Positions 19,090 through 30,397 of a stretch of 64,000 nt of DNA are shown piece by piece. The DNA is taken from NCBI RefSeq assembly GCF_000262245.1, contig NZ_AJSX01000034.1:1-64000 (forward strand), in the 5' to 3' direction. The position numbers and the translations under genes are program-made. The first letter of the stretch is position 1. Each line of letters opens with the position of its first letter. The notes beneath the pieces are model-generated. The model made no database searches and was not told the origin of the DNA. It saw nothing but the letters and a program-made list of their open reading frames with translations. The stretch is from Pasteurella bettyae CCUG 2042. Its GTDB lineage: Bacteria > Pseudomonadota > Gammaproteobacteria > Enterobacterales > Pasteurellaceae.

Positions 19090-19809
19090 ATGGCAGAGCA
19101 ATCTTTTATTGAAAAAATGCTTTCACATCGTTCTATTCGCCAATTTAAAAAACAGGCTGTAGATGAAAGTATTATTGAACAGCTAGTGAATGTGGCACGT
19201 TTTGCTTCAAGCTCAAATCATTTGCAATGTATTTCAATTATTCGTATCACCGATCCTAAAGTTCGCCATGAATTAAAAGAATGTTCAGGGCAATCTTATG
19301 TAGAAACAGCCCCTGAATTTTGGGTATTTTGTGCGGATTTCAATAAGCATAAACAAATCTGTTCTGAAGCGAATCTAGATTATACAGAAGTGATGCTTAT
19401 TGGTGCGGTAGATGCTGGGATTATGGCACAGAATGTTTTGGCGGCTGCCGAATCATTAGGATTAGGCGGCGTTTATATTGGCTCTATCCGCAATAATATT
19501 GAGAAAGCAGGTAAAGAATTAGGTTTGCCTGAATATGTTGTGCCATTATTTGGAATGTGTTTGGGCTATCCTGATCAAGATCCTATGTTAAAACCTCGTT
19601 TACCAAAAACATTAATGTTTTTTGAAAATCAGTATCAGCCTTTGGATAAAGTTCAATTAGCCGCGTTTGACAGAGAAGTGGCAGAATACTATCAAGTGCG
19701 TAGTCAATTAGATATGGATTGGTCTGGTAATGTGATTAAAGCATTGAGTAAACCAGTGCGTCCACAAGTGTTACCCTATTTGCAAAAACAAGGTTTCGTG
19801 AAAAAGTAG
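19090..19809 (+). CDS. nfsA: NADPH-dependent nitroreductase NfsA
   Basis: FMN-dependent oxygen-insensitive nitroreductase. It is 239 residues (E. coli 240). HRSIRQF and SSSNHLQCISIIRIT bind FMN, and AAESLGLGGVYIGSIRNN is the conserved signature. The C-terminal LPYLQKQGF matches E. coli NfsA. A strong AAGGAG precedes the start. It reads directly into rimK, whose start lies 6 bp after the stop. Confidence 0.95.
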   Translation: MAEQSFIEKMLSHRSIRQFKKQAVDESIIEQLVNVARFASSSNHLQCISIIRITDPKVRHELKECSGQSYVETAPEFWVFCADFNKHKQICSEANLDYTEVMLIGAVDAGIMAQNVLAAAESLGLGGVYIGSIRNNIEKAGKELGLPEYVVPLFGMCLGYPDQDPMLKPRLPKTLMFFENQYQPLDKVQLAAFDREVAEYYQVRSQLDMDWSGNVIKALSKPVRPQVLPYLQKQGFVKK

Positions 19810-19815
19810 GTGGCT

Positions 19816-20724
19816 ATGAAGCTATTAATGTTATGTCGTGAACCACGTCTTTATAGCTGTCAGCGTTTGAAAGAGACCGCTGAACATAGTGGGCATCAAA
19901 TTGATATTCTTGATCCTAACCGTTTTCTGATGAAAATTCAGGAAAATGAACCGCACTTTTTACTTTATTATCAACCTAATAGTGAAACAGAACCTTATTT
20001 ATTACCAGAATATGATGCCGTGCTTCCTCGCTTTGGTACACAAAGCACTAAAACAGGATGTGCGTTGTTAGCGCATTTTGCTGCTAAACATATTCCTTGT
20101 TTAAATGAAGAAAACGCTTTTGCAATAGCTCGGGATAAATGGAAAAGTTTGCAAGTGTTAATGCAGGCTAAAGTGTCCGTGCCAGCTACGGTATTATCAG
20201 GTATTGAATATTCCGCTAACCAAACGATCAAGCAAGTTTCATCGCCAGCTATTCTAAAAACCTTGAATGGTTCGCAAGGTATTGGGGTGATTTTAGCGGA
20301 TCGTCCTCAAAGTGCGGTAAGTATTTTAGAAACTTTGAAATTATCTAATGTACCTGTGTTGATGCAGGATTTCATTGAAGAAGCGAGTGCTTCAGATATT
20401 CGTTGTTTTGTGATTGGTAATAATGTGATAGCAAGTATGCAACGCCATGGGCAACATGGAGAATTTAGAGCTAATTGTCATCGCGGTGGTCTTACACAAA
20501 AAATTACCTTATCTGATGAGCAAAAGAATATTGCAGTACGTGCGAGCCAAGCTTTAAGATTAGATGTTGCAGGGGTTGATTTAATTCCTTCAAAACGTGG
20601 TTTATTAGTGTTAGAGGTGAATGCAAGCCCTGGGCTAGAAATGATCGAAAAAACCAGTGGAATTGATATTGCAGCACAAATGATAGCTTATTTAGAGAAA
20701 AAAGTAAGTTGTCATAAAAATTAA
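19816..20724 (+). CDS. rimK: ATP-grasp ligase RimK (ribosomal protein S6 glutamate ligase)
   Basis: Adds glutamates to the C-terminus of ribosomal protein S6. It is 302 residues from the ATG at 19816. A GTG six bases earlier directly abuts the nfsA stop, but that GTG is part of the AGGTGG ribosome site. ATP-grasp motifs include [46 protein letters not shown] and [21 protein letters not shown]. It is co-transcribed with nfsA. An uptake signal lies within the coding sequence near 19950 and another near 20310. Confidence 0.93.
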   Translation: MKLLMLCREPRLYSCQRLKETAEHSGHQIDILDPNRFLMKIQENEPHFLLYYQPNSETEPYLLPEYDAVLPRFGTQSTKTGCALLAHFAAKHIPCLNEENAFAIARDKWKSLQVLMQAKVSVPATVLSGIEYSANQTIKQVSSPAILKTLNGSQGIGVILADRPQSAVSILETLKLSNVPVLMQDFIEEASASDIRCFVIGNNVIASMQRHGQHGEFRANCHRGGLTQKITLSDEQKNIAVRASQALRLDVAGVDLIPSKRGLLVLEVNASPGLEMIEKTSGIDIAAQMIAYLEKKVSCHKN

Positions 20725-20793
20725 ATCATCCATTATTTTTATTTTGTGACTGTTAGGGGTAAGATAAAACAAGTTGTGTAAAAGGAGCTCTGT

Positions 20794-21339
20794 ATGATTA
20801 TTTATTTACATGGTTTTTCATCTAGTCGTCCAGATGATCATGAAAATGTAATGCAGTTACAAATGATTGATCCTGACGTTCGTTGTGTGAATTACAGCAC
20901 ATTGCATCCTCGTCATGATATGCAATATATTTTAAATGAAGTGCATAAAATGGTTTCAGAAACTAATGATCCTTATCCTATGGTTTGTGGTGTGGGACTC
21001 GGTGGTTATTGGGCTGAAAGAGTTGGTTTCTTATGCGGTATTAAACAGGTCATTTTAAATCCTAATTTATTTCCAGAGGAAAATATGGAAGGACGTATTG
21101 ATCGTCCAGAAGAATATCATGATATAGCAACCAAATGTATTGAAAATTTCAGAGAACGTAATCAAGGAAAATGTTTAGTTTTCTTATCTATCAATGATAA
21201 AGTTGTTGATCCTAGACGTTCAGAAATGTTGCTTTCTCCTTATTATGAGGTGACTTGGGATAACTCTGATGCGCATCAATTTAAACATATTGCACCTTAT
21301 ATTCAACGTTTAAAAGTATTTAAAAATACAGCTGTTTAG
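20794..21339 (+). CDS. ycfP: YcfP/UPF0227 esterase-like protein
   Basis: 181-residue alpha/beta-hydrolase-like protein very close to E. coli Ycf[36 protein letters not shown] (nucleophile elbow has GxGxGG with no Ser) and [20 protein letters not shown]. No function is established. Cytosolic, with no signal peptide. AAGGAGCTC precedes the start. It follows rimK by 69 bp on the same strand. Confidence 0.9.
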   Translation: MIIYLHGFSSSRPDDHENVMQLQMIDPDVRCVNYSTLHPRHDMQYILNEVHKMVSETNDPYPMVCGVGLGGYWAERVGFLCGIKQVILNPNLFPEENMEGRIDRPEEYHDIATKCIENFRERNQGKCLVFLSINDKVVDPRRSEMLLSPYYEVTWDNSDAHQFKHIAPYIQRLKVFKNTAV

Positions 21340-21387
21340 AAATAGTACAACATAATTTACTATTTTTATTTAATAAAAGAGGAGTCA

Positions 21388-21723
21388 ATGATGTTAAAAA
21401 ATATTGAAAAAGCTACCGTATTAAAATTGGCAGATCAAATTACCTTTCATGAAGGTCAAGTGAGTAGTAAAACATTGGCACAAAGTAAAGGTGTTGGATT
21501 AACCTTATTCAGTATTCCAAAAGGAGAAGGTATTAGTGCTCATAAAGCTCCAGGAGATGCGTTGGTAACAGTTTTGGAGGGAAAAGCCCGTATTACTATT
21601 GATAATACTGATTATCTTGTTGCTGCAGGGGAGAGTATTGTTATGCCAGCGAATATCCCTCATGCATTATATGCAGAAGAAAATTTCAAATTCTTTTTAA
21701 CGGTAGTTTTTCCAGCACAATAA
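21388..21723 (+). CDS. Cupin-domain protein
   Basis: 111-residue single-domain cupin. Cupin motif 1 is GEGISAHKAPGDALVTVLEG, with the second metal His and the Glu replaced (H-K-A-P-G-D), and motif 2 is ESIVMPANIPHALYA. One His in each motif survives, so metal binding may be altered. Function unknown. Two ATGs are adjacent (21388 and 21391) after GAGGAG; either could be used. A terminator follows. Confidence 0.8.
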   Translation: MMLKNIEKATVLKLADQITFHEGQVSSKTLAQSKGVGLTLFSIPKGEGISAHKAPGDALVTVLEGKARITIDNTDYLVAAGESIVMPANIPHALYAEENFKFFLTVVFPAQ

Positions 21724-21750
21724 TATGGCTATAAAAAAGAGTATTCATTG

Positions 21751-21789
21751 AAAGGCTGTTTATCATTCTGAGTAGAATCAGCCTTTTTC
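21751..21789 (+). terminator. Terminator of the cupin gene
   Basis: AAAGGCTG pairs with CAGCCTTT, with a large loop that contains a second ATTCT/AGAAT stem, followed by a T-run. Confidence 0.75.
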
Positions 21790-21816
21790 TTATTTTGATA
21801 ATTTCTATAGATAGTG

Positions 21817-22560
21817 TTATGACTGTTCATCGACACCATAAAACACCGTACCAATTTCAATTTTATCTCGCCCATTTTCTACACGCCATTTATTAGCATC
21901 TCGAAGAGAATAAACGCAACCACAATATTCCTGTTTATAAAAATGCTCTTCTTTGCGTAATTTATCGGCTCGAGCCGAGCCACCATCTTTACGCCAATTA
22001 AAGTCCCAAAATATGACATCTTCATAACGAGCAGCAGCTCGTCGCCCAGCGCTATAGACTTGTTCTTGATTTTTCCAACGAGAAATTCCTAGACTTGTTG
22101 CAAAGACGGGAAAACCATTTTCATAAGCGAATAAGGCAGTACGTTCTAAACGCATATCAAAACAAACGGTACAACGTTCTCCTCTTTCTGGTTCATTTCC
22201 TAGCCCTTTGGTTCGCGCAAACCATTCTGTGCGATCATAATCTGCATCAATAAACGGAATTCCATTTTTGTCTGCAAAACGTTTATTTTCATCCTTACGA
22301 ATTAAATATTCTTTATAAGGATGAATATTGGGATTGTAATAGAAAATGGTAAACTCCACATTTGAAGCTTTTACCGCAGCAATAATTTCTCCAGAACAAG
22401 GCGCACAACAGGTATGTAATAACAACTTGTTGTGTCCTTCAGGAAGCTCTAATTTAGGACGAATATAAGGAGCATTAGGATCTTTACGCGCCTTAGATTT
22501 CTTAGAATTTTTCTGAAAATCTACCGCACTTTTTACGATATCATGAATGGAATTTGTCAT
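21817..22560 (-). CDS. queH: Epoxyqueuosine reductase QueH, copy 2
   Basis: Fe-S enzyme for the last step of queuosine synthesis in tRNA (non-cobalamin alternative to QueG). It is 247 residues. Conserved Cys sets are present: [22 protein letters not shown] and [11 protein letters not shown], plus NPNIHP and DADYDR. It is the downstream member of a tandem pair, 15 bp after copy 1, and very similar to it through the core. The N-terminal KSAVDF is encoded by an uptake signal. Whether both copies act on the same substrate is unknown. Confidence 0.88.
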   Translation of the reverse strand: MTNSIHDIVKSAVDFQKNSKKSKARKDPNAPYIRPKLELPEGHNKLLLHTCCAPCSGEIIAAVKASNVEFTIFYYNPNIHPYKEYLIRKDENKRFADKNGIPFIDADYDRTEWFARTKGLGNEPERGERCTVCFDMRLERTALFAYENGFPVFATSLGISRWKNQEQVYSAGRRAAARYEDVIFWDFNWRKDGGSARADKLRKEEHFYKQEYCGCVYSLRDANKWRVENGRDKIEIGTVFYGVDEQS

Positions 22561-22575
22561 TATCTTTAGTGAGTT

Positions 22576-23331
22576 CTAATCGGCACTATAATAAAGTTTT
22601 CCGATTTCAATTTTTTGTCGACCTGTTTCTTCACGCCATTTATTACTATCTCGCAATGAATAAACACAGCCACAATATTCTTGTTGATAAAAGCGTTCAC
22701 GCTTGCTGATTTCAATCATGCGAGCGGAACCGCCACCTTTACGCCAGTTATAATCCCAATAAATCACATCATCATATTTATCAGCTGCCCGATGACCACA
22801 ACCGTTAATTTGTTCCATGTCTTTCCAACGAGAAATTCCTAAACAACTGGTAAATACTGGAAAACCATGCTGATGAGCATATTCTGCGGCTTTTTCAAAA
22901 CGCATATCAAAACACATAGTACAACGAATTCCCCGCTCAGGTTCATTTTCCATACCTTTAGCTCGATCAAACCAATTTTGACGATCATAATCAGCATCAA
23001 TAAACGGAATATTAAATTTTTGTGCAAAACGAATATTTTCTTCTTTACGAATCAAATATTCTTTCATTGGATGAATATTCGGATTGTAGAAGAAAATTGT
23101 AAATTCAATACCCGAGGCTAAAATCGCTTCCATTACTTCACCAGAACAAGGTGCACAACAAGAGTGAAGCAGCAGTTTATTATGACCATTAGGCAGCGTT
23201 AATTGTGGGCGAACAAAAGGTGCATTGGGATCCTTATGTTGCTTATGCTTTCGTTTTTTTTGCGGAAAAGCAACCGCACTTTTGCCTTCAGTTGAGAGAA
23301 CATTAGGCTGAATTTCTGTGGTTTCTGTCAT
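22576..23331 (-). CDS. queH: Epoxyqueuosine reductase QueH, copy 1
   Basis: 251-residue QueH paralogue with the same Cys motifs as its neighbour ([33 protein letters not shown]). It has two extra Cys in the variable middle region (TSCLGISRW and NGCGHRAA). The N-terminal KSAVAF is again encoded by an uptake signal. An A/K-rich N-terminal extension of about 45 residues precedes the conserved core in both copies. It starts the leftward queH pair, near ispB. Confidence 0.88.
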   Translation of the reverse strand: MTETTEIQPNVLSTEGKSAVAFPQKKRKHKQHKDPNAPFVRPQLTLPNGHNKLLLHSCCAPCSGEVMEAILASGIEFTIFFYNPNIHPMKEYLIRKEENIRFAQKFNIPFIDADYDRQNWFDRAKGMENEPERGIRCTMCFDMRFEKAAEYAHQHGFPVFTSCLGISRWKDMEQINGCGHRAADKYDDVIYWDYNWRKGGGSARMIEISKRERFYQQEYCGCVYSLRDSNKWREETGRQKIEIGKLYYSAD

Positions 23332-23418
23332 AAATCATCGTATTCAGACATAAGGTCTGAATTAAAATAGCTAAACATAAATTAGGACACAATAAATGCC
23401 CTATAAAAGAAAAATAAA

Positions 23419-24411
23419 TTAGTAAGAACGATCTACCGAAAGATAAGCTAATGAAATCATTGCTTGTTTGTAAATACTATCAGGTAAGATCGCAATTGCA
23501 TCTACTGCTTTTTGAGCTTCCTGTTTTGCTCTATCCATCGCATAATCTAAAGATTTTTGTTCGTGCATAATCGTGAGAACTTCATCTAAAGCTTCACGGC
23601 GACCACCCTCTAAAATGATATTGCGAATTAATGCTTTTTGTTCAGGATTGCCATGATGCATCGCATGTAGTAGAGGTAAAGTTGGCTTTCCTTCAGCTAA
23701 ATCATCACCGATATTTTTACCTAAAGTGGTTGCATTAGCACTATAATCTAGAACATCATCTACTAATTGAAATGCCGTACCTAAATAGCGACCATAGTCT
23801 TGTAGCCCTTTCTCAATTTCAGGTGTTGCATTTGCTAAAATAGCAACCGTTTGAGTAGAGACTTCAAATAAACGTGCTGTTTTACTGTAGATTACTTTCA
23901 TATAGTTTTCTTCAGTAGTATCAGGATCTCTCACATTCATAAGTTGTTGCACTTCGCCTTCGGCAATAACATTAGTCGCAGCAGACATGACTTGCAAAAT
24001 TCGTAACGAGCCTAATTCTGTCATCATTTGGAATGAGCGAGTATGCATATAGTCACCCACTAATACACTTGCCGCGTTTCCAAATTCTGCATTAGCCGTC
24101 GGATTACCTCGACGCATATCTGATTCATCAACCACGTCATCATGTAAAAGTGTCGCGGTGTGTAAGAACTCAATAAAGGCAGCACAAGTAATATGCTTAT
24201 CATCTTGATAATTAAGTGCTTTCGCCGATAAATTGGCAATCATCGGACGAATGCGTTTACCACCACTATGAATAATGTAGTAACCTAATTGATTAATTAA
24301 AGGGACATCTGAGTTTAGCTGTGCTAAAATTTCCTCGTTAACTTTTTGCATATCATTGCTAACGAGCTCTTGGATGGTTTTAATATCCATTAAATTGTTG
24401 GTTGTAGTCAT
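23419..24411 (-). CDS. ispB: Octaprenyl diphosphate synthase
   Basis: Makes the isoprenoid tail of quinones. It is 330 residues. The first Asp-rich motif is LLHDDVVDESDMRRG and the second is LVDDVLDY; GGKRIRP binds the allylic/IPP substrate. It is divergent from rplU-rpmA, as in E. coli. The start is uncertain: a second Met seven residues in (24390) is equally plausible because neither has a good ribosome site. Confidence 0.95.
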   Translation of the reverse strand: MTTTNNLMDIKTIQELVSNDMQKVNEEILAQLNSDVPLINQLGYYIIHSGGKRIRPMIANLSAKALNYQDDKHITCAAFIEFLHTATLLHDDVVDESDMRRGNPTANAEFGNAASVLVGDYMHTRSFQMMTELGSLRILQVMSAATNVIAEGEVQQLMNVRDPDTTEENYMKVIYSKTARLFEVSTQTVAILANATPEIEKGLQDYGRYLGTAFQLVDDVLDYSANATTLGKNIGDDLAEGKPTLPLLHAMHHGNPEQKALIRNIILEGGRREALDEVLTIMHEQKSLDYAMDRAKQEAQKAVDAIAILPDSIYKQAMISLAYLSVDRSY

Positions 24412-24542
24412 TATGCAATTCTTTATTCATGAAATAGGACTAAAAGTGCGGTTGATTTTACCTGATTTTCTGCTATTTCTGAAAGAAAACTATGCAATTT
24501 TTCGTAAATAAAGATTTTTTTTACATAATTATGATTTAGCAC

Positions 24543-24571
24543 TTGCTATCAGCAGAGTTTTTCCGTAGAAT
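24543..24571 (+). promoter_or_regulatory. rplU-rpmA promoter
   Basis: TTGCTA, a 17-bp spacer and TAGAAT, followed by a GC-rich TTTGCGACC stretch. The leader to rplU is about 70 nt. Confidence 0.7.
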
Positions 24572-24646
24572 TTGCGACCTATTTAGATAATTTTTATGCG
24601 CAGAAATGCAAGAGACATTATAAGCGCAATATATAGCGGAGTATTT

Positions 24647-24958
24647 ATGTACGCAGTTTTCCAAAGTGGCGGCAAACAACACCGAGTAAGCGAAGGTCAA
24701 GTAGTTCGTTTAGAAAAACTTGAAATTGCAGCTGGTGAGAAAGTTGAATTTGACTCAGTGTTAATGGTCGTTAACGGTGAAGATGTTAAAATTGGTGCAC
24801 CAGTTGTAGCTGGCGCTAAAGTAGTGGCTGAAGTTGTAGCACAAGGTCGTGGCGATAAAGTTAAAATCGTTAAGTTCCGTCGTCGTAAACATAGCCGTAA
24901 ACAACAAGGTCATCGTCAGTGGTTCACAGAAGTGAAAATCACTGGGATTCAAGCATAA
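24647..24958 (+). CDS. rplU: 50S ribosomal protein L21
   Basis: Ribosomal protein of the large subunit, 103 residues from [14 protein letters not shown]. The open frame runs 17 codons further upstream, but GGAG lies 8 bp before the ATG at 24647 and the family starts with [27 protein letters not shown] is the conserved basic C-terminus. It is co-transcribed with rpmA, 20 bp downstream. Confidence 0.97.
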   Translation: MYAVFQSGGKQHRVSEGQVVRLEKLEIAAGEKVEFDSVLMVVNGEDVKIGAPVVAGAKVVAEVVAQGRGDKVKIVKFRRRKHSRKQQGHRQWFTEVKITGIQA

Positions 24959-24978
24959 TTTCAGAGGAGATCAAGTAG

Positions 24979-25236
24979 ATGGCAACTAAAAAAGCTGGTG
25001 GTTCAACTCGTAACGGTCGTGATTCTGAAGCTAAACGCCTTGGTGTTAAACGTTTCGGTGGTGAATCTGTATTAGCAGGTAGTATCATTGTTCGTCAACG
25101 TGGTACTAAATTCCACGCTGGTTCAAACGTTGGTATGGGACGTGACCACACTTTATTTGCAACCGCAGATGGTAAAGTGAAATTTGAAGTAAAAGGCGAG
25201 AAAAGCCGTAAATATGTAAGTATCGTTACTGAGTAA
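24979..25236 (+). CDS. rpmA: 50S ribosomal protein L27
   Basis: 85 residues with the flexible N-terminal arm near the peptidyl-transferase centre ([21 protein letters not shown]) and the barrel core [22 protein letters not shown] lies upstream. It is followed by a strong terminator. Confidence 0.98.
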   Translation: MATKKAGGSTRNGRDSEAKRLGVKRFGGESVLAGSIIVRQRGTKFHAGSNVGMGRDHTLFATADGKVKFEVKGEKSRKYVSIVTE

Positions 25237-25272
25237 TCGAAAAAGCATAAATTTCAAATTATACGAAATTTT

Positions 25273-25304
25273 AAATGCCCCGCAGCTTTGTGGGGCATTT
25301 TTAT
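25273..25304 (+). terminator. rplU-rpmA terminator
   Basis: 12-bp stem AAATGCCCCGCA/TGTGGGGCATTT (one G-T), loop GCTT, then T-run. Confidence 0.93.
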
Positions 25305-25320
25305 TGCATAGATATAGAAT

Positions 25321-27419
<2,099 letters not shown>

Positions 27420-27438
27420 CTAAATATTTGGTAATATC

Positions 27439-27485
27439 AAACTGCGGTAAAATTTTAAAAATTTTTACCGCAGTTTTTGTTTTTT
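27439..27485 (+). terminator. obgE terminator; left member of capsule-flanking direct repeats
   Basis: ACTGCGGTAAAAATT-type stem pairs with TTTTTACCGCAGT and is followed by T5-G-T6. It resembles an uptake-signal terminator but has ACTGCGGT, not AGTGCGGT. The same sequence returns at 39656-39703 with 46 of 48 aligned columns identical. Its right end reaches the stop codon of the capsule ATPase gene. Confidence 0.85.
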
Positions 27486-28455
27486 ATGAAGATTTTTGTT
27501 CTATTAATTTGAAAATAATGGATTTATTAAGTTCGGAATATCCAAATCCTTCAAATCTATTATTTTTCTGTTGCATAGTAAAAAACTTACCTGATATCTC
27601 ACCTTTTGCATTTTTAAAGACAAAATTATTATTTATGACATCCCAAAATGTTTCATTATGATGTGGAGTGCCTGCGAGAGTAGTTACTACACCATCAGTT
27701 TCAAGTAAAATTGTTCTAGGATAGCTATCATTATAGCGTGAGAAAATGAAAGTCTTACCAATTAATACAGTTTTAAGTGTATTTTTATCATCTTTGAATT
27801 CAGATATTTGTTCTTGATTATAATATTGATAAGCATCATCAATATTATCGAATTTATACATTAATCCTTGATCCAATACCATCGCATTATCACAATATTC
27901 TTTGATGGCGGAAGGACTATGAGATACAAGGATAATAGAACGATCTTTACGTTTTTCAAAAAGTTCATATTTACATTTTGCGGCAAAACGAGAATCCCCT
28001 ACAGCGATAACCTCATCAATTAAATAACAATCAAACTCTACTGAAAGAGAGAGTGCAAAAGCTAAACGAGCTTTCATCCCTGATGAATATTTTTTTACAG
28101 GTTCATAGAGATATTCGCCTAGTTCAGAAAATTCTTCAGTAAACGCTTGAACATAATCAATATCCGCATTATAAATACGACAAATAAATCTTAAATTATC
28201 CATTCCCGTTAAGCTACCTTGAAATGCTCCACTGAAAGCTAATGGCCAGGAAATGCTCATATGTCGTTCAATGGTTCCTGCGGTAGGTGCTTCAACACCA
28301 CTCATTAAGCGAATTAAAGTTGATTTACCGGCACCATTGCGACCTAAAATACCAATTTTCTCACCCTTATGAAGATCAAAATTGATATTTTGTAATACTG
28401 TTCTCCAACCGTTATTGGTATGATATCTTTTACTGACATTTTTAACACGGATCAT
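27484..28455 (-). CDS. bexA: Capsule export ABC ATPase (BexA/CtrD/KpsT) with extra C-terminal domain
   Basis: Powers export of group-2 capsule polysaccharide. Residues 1-216 match the whole H. influenzae BexA: Walker A GRNGAGKS (38-45), signature YSSGM (123-127), Walker [13 protein letters not shown]. The usual protein ends there at about 217 residues. This one runs on to 323. The extension is beta-rich in look ([44 protein letters not shown]) and resembles accessory domains seen on capsule glycosyltransferases. It might bind the polymer; that is inference. It overlaps bexB by 4 bp (ATGA). Confidence 0.93.
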   Translation of the reverse strand: MIRVKNVSKRYHTNNGWRTVLQNINFDLHKGEKIGILGRNGAGKSTLIRLMSGVEAPTAGTIERHMSISWPLAFSGAFQGSLTGMDNLRFICRIYNADIDYVQAFTEEFSELGEYLYEPVKKYSSGMKARLAFALSLSVEFDCYLIDEVIAVGDSRFAAKCKYELFEKRKDRSIILVSHSPSAIKEYCDNAMVLDQGLMYKFDNIDDAYQYYNQEQISEFKDDKNTLKTVLIGKTFIFSRYNDSYPRTILLETDGVVTTLAGTPHHNETFWDVINNNFVFKNAKGEISGKFFTMQQKNNRFEGFGYSELNKSIIFKLIEQKSS

Positions 28456-29249
28456 TGTGGCTCAATTCCTTCACTAAAGTTTTTAACCATGACTAAGCCA
28501 ATGAAAAGTAAAACAAGATTTGATACTATAATAAACTTAATACTCTCATATGTTATAACTGTATTGCCAAAATAACCATGTCGAAACATCTCAGTACCAT
28601 GGATCATAGGGATATATAATGCAAATTCTTGCACTTGTGCAGGGAGATTATGAACAAAGAAAAATGCACCAGATAGTGGCAATAAAATGAAACTCAGTGT
28701 ATTCCAAATTTTACCAAATGCATCAAAATGATAAGAAAGGGCACAGATTACTAGTCCTAATGCAAAAGCAAAGATAGACATTAGTCCCCAGGCAATTAGC
28801 ATATAGAATATATCTTCTGGAGGCTCAATCCAGCCGATAAAAACGAGTAATCCTGTAAGTAATATTTGAGCAATGGTTGCTCCAGCAACTTCTAATAAGA
28901 CACGGGTAAAAATGGTATCTAATACTCTCACATTACGATGATATAACAAGCTAATATTTGAAGAAATTGCACCAATGGCACGGTTAGATGCATTACGCCA
29001 CATCATTGCCATAGGATAGCCTGTAATCGTAAATGCCATGATATTTAAAGTAGAATATCTATCTGCTCGTAAGAAACCCCACAATAAAACAATACCAAGC
29101 GTCATAATTAGTGGTTCAACAAATAACCATAAAAAGCCAATGTTTTGACGGCCATATCGAGTAATAATTTCACGCATTAATAAGGCATGAATGACTCGAC
29201 ATTGTATGACTAAAGATTGTCGAAGAGTGGTTTTATCGCCGTATTGCAT
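28452..29249 (-). CDS. bexB: Capsule export ABC permease (BexB/CtrC/KpsM)
   Basis: Inner-membrane ABC-2 permease, 265 residues with six expected helices. Conserved segments are [23 protein letters not shown] near the N-terminus and [13 protein letters not shown] further on. It overlaps bexC at a shared TAATG and bexA by 4 bp, so translation is coupled. The four bex genes form one leftward operon. Confidence 0.95.
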   Translation of the reverse strand: MQYGDKTTLRQSLVIQCRVIHALLMREIITRYGRQNIGFLWLFVEPLIMTLGIVLLWGFLRADRYSTLNIMAFTITGYPMAMMWRNASNRAIGAISSNISLLYHRNVRVLDTIFTRVLLEVAGATIAQILLTGLLVFIGWIEPPEDIFYMLIAWGLMSIFAFALGLVICALSYHFDAFGKIWNTLSFILLPLSGAFFFVHNLPAQVQEFALYIPMIHGTEMFRHGYFGNTVITYESIKFIIVSNLVLLFIGLVMVKNFSEGIEPQ

Positions 29250-30388
29250 TAGTTTTTATGCTCTCTCATACTTGCTAGTAATAGACTAAATACACCGTAT
29301 AAAATGAGGCCAATAATAAACGTGGCAATAATATTATAGATACGATGTGGTTCGAATGCTAAATCTGGTTTGCTTGGTTGGTTGATTACCTCTAAATATA
29401 ATTGCTGACGATCCGCTTCTCCGCGGGTATTTTGTAAGGATGCCATAGCCGCAGTTAATTGTTTTTGTGCCAATTCATTTTCAAGTACTAAACGTTGATA
29501 TTCTGCAGATTGTGTTGCAATAGATATGCCACTACCAGATAAACTTTTCGATTGTTGGTCAATTTCTGCTTTTAAACTGCGTTGACGCATTTTTAAAGCT
29601 TGTACTTGCGGATTATCTGGAGTTATTGATTGCAATTGTGCCAGTTGAGTTTCCACACGAATTAATTCATTTTTTAAACTAGAAATCAATGTAAGTTGAA
29701 CACTTGATTGTGCAGGTAAGTCAAAAATTTGGTGCTTAACACGGTAATTAGTGAGTAAATCAGCAGTAGTTGTGACATTATCTTGTGCTTCTTTTACTGC
29801 TTGTTCTGCGAAAGTAATAGTGTCTTTTCTTGCCCGCTCATTTAAACGGTTAATTAATGCTTCAGCTTGTGTTAATAAATTTTGGTTAATTTGTTGACCT
29901 TCATCAGAACTAAATGTTCTTACCCTTAAGGTTGCAATTCCAGATACAGAATCTAAATTAATATTCAGATGTTCACGGAAATATTGGTAAAAAGCTTCAT
30001 CACTATCACCGAAACCAAAGGCATTAAATCGACTTAATAAATCACCTTTCTCTTCATAAAAACTACGAACAGGCAATACTTGTTGTAATTGTTCAAGTGC
30101 AGTACGTGAACGCATATATTCTTGAACGGTATAGGTGTCATCTTGTGAACGAATAAAACCAGTATTTTGTAATAAAGCCCCAACACCACTTAAGGAAGTT
30201 TGATTATGCGGTGAACGCACAACAAAACTGGATTCTGAAATATAAATATCAGAAGCAAATAGTGCGTAATAAATTAAGGAAAATACACTAGGAATAATGA
30301 CACAAATCCAAAATAAAGGATTTAGTTTTCTCCATAAAGAAGTTTTTTTGTTCTTATTTTCGATAGAATTTGCCGTAATCGTTTCCAT
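29249..30388 (-). CDS. bexC: Capsule export inner-membrane/periplasmic adaptor (BexC/CtrB/KpsE)
   Basis: 379-residue polysaccharide co-polymerase-type protein. One N-terminal helix (about 24-44, FWICVIIPSVFSLIYYALF) and one C-terminal helix (about 353-373) bracket a long coiled-coil periplasmic region. It links the ABC transporter to the outer-membrane BexD channel. The first in-frame ATG is used; its stop overlaps the bexB start. Confidence 0.94.
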   Translation of the reverse strand: METITANSIENKNKKTSLWRKLNPLFWICVIIPSVFSLIYYALFASDIYISESSFVVRSPHNQTSLSGVGALLQNTGFIRSQDDTYTVQEYMRSRTALEQLQQVLPVRSFYEEKGDLLSRFNAFGFGDSDEAFYQYFREHLNINLDSVSGIATLRVRTFSSDEGQQINQNLLTQAEALINRLNERARKDTITFAEQAVKEAQDNVTTTADLLTNYRVKHQIFDLPAQSSVQLTLISSLKNELIRVETQLAQLQSITPDNPQVQALKMRQRSLKAEIDQQSKSLSGSGISIATQSAEYQRLVLENELAQKQLTAAMASLQNTRGEADRQQLYLEVINQPSKPDLAFEPHRIYNIIATFIIGLILYGVFSLLLASMREHKN

Positions 30389-30397
30389 TATTAACCT

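Noticed and set aside
27428-27661. Rightward 77-codon frame at the end of the capsule ATPase gene
   Set aside because: It is antisense to the BexA C-terminal extension and the terminator; no ribosome site.
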